A DNA stretch of 64,000 nt. It comes from Gnetum montanum. Taxonomy: Eukaryota; Streptophyta; Gnetopsida; Gnetales; Gnetaceae. The DNA lies in the NCBI GenBank assembly GCA_015680685.1, contig MNCI01030629.1, positions 427,980 to 491,979 on the forward strand, read 5' to 3'. This document shows, piece by piece, positions 56,184-64,000 of this stretch; the first letter of the stretch is position 1; each line of letters begins with the position of its first letter. The notes below the pieces were generated by a model. It was not told where the DNA came from and did no database searches. It saw only the letters and a program-made list of their open reading frames with translations. The translations under genes and the position numbers were made by a program.

Positions 56184-58701
56184 TGAAATACCACTAATTT
56201 CAGCCTAGCACTTTGAATTGAAAATGACTCAAGCTCTTTCAAGCATTCGGAAAGAAAAATTTGGCAAAGACATTAAGCTCACACCTAGCTTGCCCAAGGC
56301 AATTTGCTTATCTCTAGCATGAACAACTCCAAAATCAAATCAAAAGTGGAAGATGATTACCCAAAGTTCAAAAATTCCAATGTCCAACTTCCTCTTGTTC
56401 TGCTCTTCCAGCATCAGAGCTTTGTACTTGGCCACCATTTCCTAGATCTCAGCCAGGCCCAACCACGTTTCTACATCCTACTAGTTCTGCATTTTTATTT
56501 TGTTTCATTGCTGATTTACTACTAGTGCGGGTGTTGCCATTGTTGTTGGTTTTTGCAAAAGTGCACGCAATACCAGAAGGCACAAGGCAAGTGAAGCATG
56601 CGTCAATGTCACGTAGGATTGTCACGCTGGATGCTAGACATATACCAGAAGTCACACTAGGCATGAGTGTAGGCCAAGTCACATTAAAGCCCAAAATCAA
56701 CACACGCTATAGATTCTATTAAAATTTAGAGTAATCTCCTGTGTCAGCATTTACCTGAACCAAGTTTGTAGGATTTTGGCAACTAAACCAAACACGGCCT
56801 AAGGAACTAGAATGAGTCCCACTGTGAGAGAGATTTCTCACCGAAAGTTGATTCAGAATAAAATCTTTGTAGAATTTTACGAGGAACTCTGAAAGTGCTA
56901 CCCCTACATTACATTATTTTCCATCGGTAGTTATAGAGCTAGCAAGTAGCGTAGCCGTCTATGCATGCCTAGATCTAAATTCTAGAAGCCTGCACGTGGT
57001 TGATGGAGGTTTTTAGGAGGTGCAGTAGCAGAGACAGAGAGGGAGATTGTCTATATTTGTGCATATGCATGAGATGACGTGAAAGTGAAAGAATCGTCAG
57101 GCCAGGTGAGTTAGAAGGAGCCACTACCTTGCGTGATGGCGTACATCAGCAGCTTCTTCTGGCGGGTCGTGCCTATACAAATCATTTCCATAGGTAGGAA
57201 TAACAGGCATATGAGCAAGTTTACTGACGTGTGTATGAATGCGGAACAAAGCTTGTAGGGCTCCTCCACAGGCTATGAAATGTTCCAGCTCACCGTCGTA
57301 GGAGCTACAGTTCCAGATTTTTTTGAGGCAGTCACAGGTGAGTTTCAGCAACAGTAAACCGATGTCCGTTTGCCCTACAATAGCAACAGCATTTTGGGGA
57401 TCCTGGTTGCCAGTTCGGCCTGCGTACTCACTCGCCAGTTCAGAATTTAATGTTAATTACGGATTTGTTTTGGCAACGGTTGAAGGATGGATTATAGAAA
57501 CTTCTTGATCAATGTCGTCGGGTCTGCGCATATGCTATCCTGTCTAGTTGAAGATCCTCGTGGGTGCACATCGGCACATTTGTGTATGATGTGGCTGCAT
57601 TGCTGCGTAGATTTTAGTGGGATTCCATTGTGGAGCCACTATTTCTATTTTTGTTTTGGTTGAGTTTGAGTCTGAATTCGATCTTGATATTATCTGGATT
57701 GAATTGTAGGCAACAAGGACTTCTCGGTGACCCAATGGAAGCCCTCGGTGATTCTCTCATGTGTTTATTTTCTCACTGTTTTCTGTATGATGGAAAAGAG
57801 ACATGGAAGCCCACTCAAAATTGAACCAGATATTCAACAAAGAAAAAAAATTATAATTTTTCAAGTGAGCCAGAGCCAGAGCTAATCCTTCTAAATTTTC
57901 TTTGAAAATTTTTATCACTTGAGGGCTTGTTTTTCTAATTTGTTTGTATCTTCATGGGCTTGAATGACCCACAAATTGTAAAATGCAATGTACCTGGTCA
58001 AGAATGTAGCTTGCCAACACACATCCAACTCGTACACAACTATCCAAACATAGATACATTAAACCTAGTCAAAGAATGCAACTATCTAGCACCCAGCCAA
58101 ACCCTATAAATACTCTATCAATTCACATAAACTGGGAGGCAAAAATTGGAGAGATTGGCAACTCTGAAGAAGGAAAGAATTTGCAATCCTTAGGCGCTCG
58201 ACAAACCTAATAGTTGGCTTCCAAGTATTTCTCACGTTCATCCCATTTCATTGTCACATCATTGCATCATATCATTCCGGGGCTAGGCTTTTGACTTGCC
58301 ATCCACACGTGTGCAACTATGCTTTGACCGGTGCATATTCCTATTTAAGAAATACAATACAGTTTCATTATTGCCTTCCATTTACATTATTTACTTTAGT
58401 TTACGCTTTGTTTACAATATAGCTCTGTTTACACATTATTTAAAATTCAATACGCTCTGTTTACATTTCATATTGTTATTTGCATTCCATTTACATCCCG
58501 TTTACGATAACCCCAATGCTAGCTGTAGCTTACGCTCAGGGAAGTCCTTGGTTGATCTATGTGCAGACCATCCAAGGCACTCTACCTTCATTTACTTTTC
58601 CAACTTGCCCTCAAGCGAAGGTAGGGTCAGCTATGGCTATCCGACGATCTCTCAGTGTCTATTTCCTTTCCAACCTTACATCAATGATTTAGGTCAGTAC
58701 A
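56184..58701 (+). mobile_element. Tat 3' LTR (2518 bp)
   Basis: Starts TGAAATACCACTAATT, ends GGTCAGTACA. The TATA box is at 58,105-58,112. Compared with the 5' LTR it has a 26-bp insertion near 57,416-57,441 and an extra ATTTACATCCCGTTTACG-like stretch near 58,486-58,504. The splice-like site at about 57,336 reads CAGGTGAGT. Confidence 0.92.
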
Positions 58702-59569
58702 ATGTCTTAACTTGTTTTGACCTTGTTAAGCATTGTTGGTCTTTATTGATTGATCATTTGGTGTTATTTGGTTTGATTTTCAACATTTTAGCATCATTTA
58801 GGCCATGTTCCACCAAATGTTTCTATAATTTGATACCATTTAACCTTGATTGACATGACTTGATATCAATCCATGTTGTTTGGCCTTGATAAAACCTTGG
58901 TCAACCTTGTCTAATATCAATTGATGGGGTGTGACCATCATTTGATCACCATTTATCATCATTTGACCCCATTTAACTATCATCATGCTAGTTGGTCTTT
59001 AAGGTACCTTATTAGCTTATCCCTCTCTTTTATGACCTTTGTTGACCATGCACTAGCCTTATTCAACATCATTTAATGGTACTTGACCATCATTAGGTCC
59101 TTCTTTGGCCTTGTTAGACCATCATTTGGACTCATTTGACTATCATTTAGTATCTACTTGGCCTTATTTCATGTTGTTTGGCCTTTAGTGCATCTTTCCT
59201 ACCTTGCCTCTCCTCATATGGCCTCTATTGATCATGTCTTGACCTTAAACGACATCATGGAATGTATTTTTACCTTCATTTAGCTCCATTCTACCATCAT
59301 TTGGCCTTATTTTAACCTTTTTTTGCCCTCATTACATCCTACTTATTTAACCAACCCGTTATGCCCTTTAGTAACCTTGTTTGATAACCATTGATATGAC
59401 ATGTTCTAGCTTATCCTCACATTATTACTATAGTAATTTACATTATTTTACCATTATCTACTCATTTTATCATGTAGGTTTCACTTAACGTGCTTATGGT
59501 TGATATGTAGGATTGAAGTATGGACACCTGAAAGCAAATCAATTTGGCTTTGAGCTTAAGTAGATCCCA
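58702..59569. repeat. Degenerate repeat region, period about 186 bp
   Basis: A landmark ATG(T/C)T(G/A)GTTTGG(C/T)C followed by TTTA and, 45 bp on, a GACC(T)TTTGTTGACCATG-like stretch occurs at 58,985 and 59,171 (186 bp apart), with weaker matches near 59,357 and 58,873. Short words such as CCATCATTTGACC recur throughout. No ORF longer than background. The region is the right flank of the Tat element and leads into a Tat pol relic. Confidence 0.55.
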
Positions 59570-61786
59570 CGGTGATGTTGAATGATTTATTGATCTTCAT
59601 TACCTAGATATTGAGCCTAAGAGTGTTATAGATCACATAGAATCGATAGAGAAACCTCTAGAATGGCCTGAAAACCTAGTCAAAACCCTTGACCTTAAGA
59701 CTGGTGACATCATTAAAGACTCTCTAGTTAAGTTTCCTATCATGAAATAGAGTGGTGAGGAGAAAACACTAAAACTAAGTTCTTTACTGAAACCTCAACA
59801 AGCTCAAGACATCACCAAGGTCCTCCAATATAACATTAAGGCCTTTGCCTAGCCATATGAAGATATGTCAAGTCTTGACCCATGCCTAGTGTAACGCAAT
59901 ATCATACTCAATCCTAGTATCAAACTAGTTAAGTAAGAAGTCTGTAAGATTAGACTAGATTTAGTCACGGTAGTTTGTGATGAAATTACAAAGCTATATT
60001 AAGTTGGTTTTATTAGAGCTATTGATTACATAGAATGGTGTCAAACATAATAATAGTCCCTAAGAAAAAGGGAGTATATGTATCTATATCAATTTTTGAG
60101 ACCTAAATAAGTTAGCCATCACGAAGGATTTCCTTTTGCCTAGTATTGACCAACTTATTAATACTATGGATGGGTTCTTAGGATACAACCAAGTTAGGAT
60201 TAACCCAAAGCATTAACTATGTACAACCTTCATGACCTCTTGGGGCATCTTTTATTACACCATGATGTCCTTTGTTCTAAAGAAAGTGGGAGCCATATAT
60301 CAATGATACATAACCTACATCTTTAGTCACTATATGCTAGGATTGCTTAATGACTATGTGGAAGATATAGTCATTAAGTCTAAAATGGCTTGTGACCATG
60401 CACATGACCTTGACCTTGTGCTGAAATGATGCCTCAAGTATGAGCTTAGAATTAATCCCAAGAAGTGTGTCTTCGGTATAAAAATTGATAAGATGCTAGG
60501 CTTTGTAGTATCCAAAGTAGGAATACATGTTGATCTTGATAAGGTTAAGGCCATATCCAACTTGGGAATACCAACTAGCCTTAAGGAGCTTTAGGGACTA
60601 CAAGGTAGATTACAATTTATCCATAGGTTCATTGCCAGGATTATGGATAAATTACAATTAAGGCAACACTTGCTTAAGAAAGAAGTTGACTATGAGTGGA
60701 CAACTCAATGCCAAGAAGCCTTTGAAATCTTAAGAGTTGACACAACTATCCATAGTTTATCCCCCACAAAAGGATAAACCTTTTTACATCTACCTTGATA
60801 TCTTGGACACATTCATTGCCTCTCTACTCTATTAGAAATGGGATGATGGAGCACAACTTTCTATATATCACCTAAGCTATGCATTTATTACCTATGAGAC
60901 CTGATACACTAAGGTGGAGAAGTATTGTCTAGCATTAGTCTTCTCATTAAAGAAGTGAAGACACTACCTCTCTAGGAGCCAAGTCAACATCATCTGCAAG
61001 GACAACATGCTTAGAGCCATAACGATTAATATCTATGAAAGTAGTCACATTGCCCATTGAAAAGCCATAACAGTAGAGTTTAACTTACATTACATATCTC
61101 AAGCCTCAACAAAAGATCAAGCCATACCTACATAACTAATCATTTCCCCAGTAGAGGACCATGATCCATTGACCCCAAGTTCCTTGATGAGCATGTCAAC
61201 ATCATTACTAAAGTACCCAAAAGCTATGAGGCAATTATGCACTTTGATAGAGCTTCAACTACCCATGGGGCTAGTGCTGCTATCATCATAACATTCCCAT
61301 TTAGTGAAATCCAACCCTTCACTTACTTTTTTTGATTTTCATGTATCAACAACGTGGCAAAGTATGAAGGATTAATCAAGGGAATGATGTTAACTTGTAA
61401 CCAAGGGATCAAATTCCTAATGATAAAAGGAGATTCATAGCTCATGGTTAACCAAGTCACAGAGGTTTATACATGCAACTTCAAAAATTGGCAACCTTAT
61501 TATGACCTAGAAAAGAAACTAATGCAACAATTTATAGACATTGATATCCAACATATAATCCAAACCAAGAACATATTAGCTAATTCCCTTGCAACACTAG
61601 TCCTCAGTGTGATGTTAGATGTGTTTAGCAAGTTTTCTTCATTAACCATGAATTGTGCTATTCCTATCACACAAAACACTGAGGAAAACTCCATAGCCTT
61701 TGTCAATACCACTCCTCAAAAGAATTCATATGATGATATCAAGTTTTACCTTATGCATGGTGAATCTCCACAAGGCCTAAACTACT
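59570..61786 (+). pseudogene. Decayed Tat pol (RT, RNase H, second RNase H)
   Basis: Collinear with 51,110-53,330 of the younger Tat element. RT fragments include YVEDIVIKSK (about 60,355-60,384), where the catalytic YVDD has become YVED, and GFVVSKVGIHVDLDKVKAI. Then QGLQGRLQFIHRFIARI (about 60,598-60,648), a degenerate first RNase H, and the second RNase H: MHFDRASTTHGAS (about 61,239-61,277; Gly changed to Arg) and IDIDIQHIIQTKNILANSLA (61,534-61,593). The last piece, MHGESPQGLNYL, breaks off at the LTR inserted at 61,787. Stops are very frequent. Confidence 0.88.
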
Positions 61787-62577
61787 TGATGAGTGGCGAG
61801 GTACCCCTACACTCAACCATATGAACACGAGCATTACACATGCGATCCAGTCAAACTCCACAAACAGACTAGTTATGGCATCTAGACAGTTAGCCTTAGG
61901 TTGCAATTCGCTATCTTCCCACCTGGACTAGTATTATCTTTTTCATGTATGGTTTAGTCCAGAGTGAGGTGTATGATGTGGTTTCTAATCTAATGCTACT
62001 CTTGAAGGCAATGGAAAGTAATATTGACTAATCTAGGAGAGAGGGGGTGAGAGAATCTAAACTAGCCTAAGTGCGATGAGCATCCATACCTTGATTATCT
62101 GTACACATCTTGAACTTTGTGCATGACTACCACTAGGATTACCAAGCGCAGATCCTAGGTACACTACTGGGTTACCAAGAAGTCACACTTAAATGCTCAT
62201 AATCAAGTCGTACTCATTCCATGTTTAACATGAGTTTAAGGGTGAGAGAGATTAACTAGGAAAGCAGTAAATAAAAATTAATTAAATGATTAAGCTAAGT
62301 GAATGCTGTAATGATGAAGTAATCTTTATCTTTAGTGCCAGTCATGTGCATGTCCAAGTACGTCACACTCGAATAAAGGATGTCGTACAATTACAATCAC
62401 CACACTGTAGGCATACATTGAGAGGAAAGGGTTGAGAGGAAAAATGAAAAATAAAATCAAACTAACTCTAAAACTAAGAACTCCCTCACTAATCTATCTA
62501 CCTCTTATTTATAGATGAGGAGACAGGCCGCAATATCCCATACATGATATTGCGGTCGCCCAAATGATGATACATCA
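61787..62577 (-). mobile_element. Athila-like 3' LTR, minus strand (791 bp)
   Basis: On the plus strand it runs from TGATGAGTGGCGAGGTACCC to GATACATCA. A reversed TATA box is at 62,506-62,513, with GCAATATC and GATATTGC motifs at 62,530-62,555. To its right lie a PPT and an extra ORF, so it is the 3' LTR of a minus-strand element that continues beyond the window. It is inserted in the Tat relic between RNase H and integrase. The adjacent CTACT (61,782-61,786) should recur beyond the far LTR. Confidence 0.9.
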
Positions 62578-62738
62578 TACCCCCACGACTGAATGAAAAC
62601 TCATTCTCAAGTTACAACGATTACACAGTGGATAGGTATGGGATTATTGGATTGTGAAAATGGGATTATGCCATAGTGTGAGAAAAATAAATAAAGACAC
62701 AACACAAAGAATGTGCTACAACTACAAAATTGTGGAAC
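62578..62738 (-). other. PPT and short 3' untranslated region
   Basis: On the minus strand the PPT reads GTGGGGGTA (62,578-62,586), preceded by the family context GAGTTTTCATTCAGTC. Confidence 0.8.
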
Positions 62739-64000
62739 TCATGTAGTTCCTAGTAGCAATGGCTCCTCCATTGGTGCTTTCCCTTTGTCTTGTGCTCCAG
62801 GTTTTGAGACTTGGTAGTGTTGGAGTATAGCCTAGAGCTTCTCCTCTTCAGTATGGGGATCCTGTCCATCCATGCTAATGTTTCAATGTTTGACGGAGTT
62901 GGCACTTCCCACGGATAGGGTAGTTGCGGAAACATCTGATTGGCCTTGACATACCAGGCCGCAAATACCTATCGTTGTTCTTCGTAGGCTCTAGCTTTAT
63001 CTTTGTATTCCTGGAAATCTGCAAGCCATTGAGCCAAATCTACTGTCACATCTTTTTGGCCTTGGTAGCTTGCTTTCACCACCTCAAGTTCAAAATTTAC
63101 AACCTCCAGTTTTTCCAACAACTTCTTGCATTCTGCAAATTCTACTTCATATTTAACATAGGTGGTTGCTACTTGATGCTCATGCTCTATCCTCGAGCAC
63201 CCTTCTATTAACATGGCAAGGTTGGCATACCATAGGTTTATCAACTCCATGTATTCTGTTAGATCCTAAATCTGCAGGTCTTGGTTCTTAACTTCCGCTT
63301 GGTGGGCAAAAGCATATGTGTCCAATATGACCCGCCAGTCAATTTGTTGAGCACTGATAGCATTGATGTGGGCCTTGGCCATATGGATCTCCTTCTCAAG
63401 GATCTGTTTGTACATCCCCACCTGATCTCAAAAGTGCTCGTTCAACTTTTCATGTTGTTTAGCCTCATTTTTCCACGAGCTTATTTCAATGGATATCTTT
63501 TGGTGAATTGCGCATGCCTCCTCCATTAAGAGGGTTCTATTCTCCCTGGCTAAACAACTTATGTCTTGGTTGACCTGGATGAATTATTCTCAAAATTGAT
63601 GTAAGTGTTCCTCGAGAACATCTTTTGCTTTTCCATAGTGGTCAACCGAAGGTTGTCAGCAACGAGCTGTTTATTTTCTTCTTGTAAGGTGTTGAGTGCC
63701 TTAATATGTGCATGAGTTTGCGCTTGTGCTACAGAGGCATCCCAAATAGCCTTCTCTTTTTCATAAACCACCTTTTTTTTCTCTACTATTAGCTTGGTTA
63801 GTTTCTTAGTTCTGAAATTATCTAGCTGGTCTTCAGGAACAAATTGTAAAGGATCCCACTATGTTGCTTGTAGGACCACAAGCTACTCTTGTAATTTCTG
63901 CACCTCTGCTTTATCATGTTTGGCCCTCACTTCTATTAAGACAAGCTTTCCCTTTATGAAAATGAGGTTTGACTGAATTGCTGTAACATCCTGAGGGATG
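62739..64000 (-). pseudogene. Extra ORF in env position, C-terminal half
   Basis: A minus-strand coding region running off the right edge. It is collinear with 8511-9800. From the edge inwards it shows a predicted coiled-coil half (Lys/Glu/Gln/Leu-rich; for example LNTLQEENKQLVADNLRLTT at about 63,630-63,690 and LLEKLEVVNFELEVVKASY at about 63,065-63,120). Then come WYVKANQMFPQLPYPWEVP (about 62,890-62,950) and the end PMEEPLLLGTT-stop at 62,739-62,741. A 1-base deletion after the WMD of NIETLAWMD (about 62,870) shifts the frame relative to 8640, and stops interrupt it. The role is unknown. Confidence 0.65.

Larger units (their letters stand above)
44441..58701 (+). mobile_element. Tat-lineage element, nearly complete (14.3 kb)
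   Basis: LTRs at 44,441-46,913 and 56,184-58,701 enclose PBS, gag, protease, RT, RNase H, a second RNase H, integrase (cut by an N gap) and a repeat-rich 3' region with PPT. Flanks are GTGTC (44,436-44,440) and ATGTC (58,702-58,706), a probable target duplication with one change. In the first about 265 bp of the two LTRs I count roughly 17 differences, nearly all transitions. This is the best preserved element of the window but carries several stops. Confidence 0.92.

Noticed and set aside
58296-58853. 185-codon ORF crossing the end of the Tat 3' LTR
   Set aside because: It spans LTR and flanking repeat and is broken in the equivalent 5' LTR region (46,528-46,927), so it is chance.

Overview
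The window is gene-poor, AT-rich plant nuclear DNA made almost entirely of nested and broken LTR retrotransposons of the Ty3/gypsy (Metaviridae) type. Three lineages can be told apart from protein motifs, primer-binding sites (PBS) and LTR ends: an Athila-like family (PBS close to tRNA-Asp, LTR ends TGATGA...TCATCA), a chromovirus resembling Tekay (PBS like initiator tRNA-Met, chromodomain, LTR of about 3 kb), and a Tat-lineage element with a second, archaeal-type RNase H. Lineages of this kind together indicate a seed plant, probably one with a large repeat-rich genome; I cannot name the species. I found no host gene, tRNA, rRNA or CRISPR array that I could support.

Layout. 1-12,827: a plus-strand Athila-like 3' end (extra-ORF tail, PPT, LTR 527-1392) lies in a minus-strand pair of Athila-like internal regions that share one LTR (7196-8306). 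These carry gag-protease and a long extra ORF where an env-like gene would sit, but no reverse transcriptase or integrase. 12,828-22,266: a plus-strand Athila-like element with gag, protease, RT, RNase H and integrase, full of stops, its 3' LTR cut short. 22,267-27,065: a minus-strand Athila-like gag-protease with its 5' LTR, which was itself inserted into another LTR of the same family. 27,066-42,668: an old chromovirus, split in its integrase by a complete Athila-like element (32,752-40,121) with a perfect 5-bp target duplication; this inserted element has lost RT to integrase. 42,669-44,440: a degenerate tandem repeat of about 190 bp. 44,441-58,701: a nearly complete Tat element with 2.5-kb LTRs, two RNase H domains and a 37-bp minisatellite in its 3' part. 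58,702-61,786: a second repeat region, then a decayed Tat pol. 61,787-64,000: a minus-strand Athila-like 3' LTR and extra ORF running off the window.

How the parts relate. The Tat element and the 12.8-22.3 kb element encode (in broken form) the enzymes for their own copying. The gag-protease-only Athila-like copies lack them, and two of these join gag-protease to the post-integrase region at an apparently equivalent place, so they look like a non-autonomous subfamily that would depend on a relative for RT and integrase. Premature stops are often TAG where Gln or Trp is expected and TGA where Arg is expected, fitting C-to-T decay of methylated, silenced DNA. Two N gaps (37,622-38,415 and 54,147-54,456) and three single Ns flanked by 45-46-bp direct copies are assembly features.
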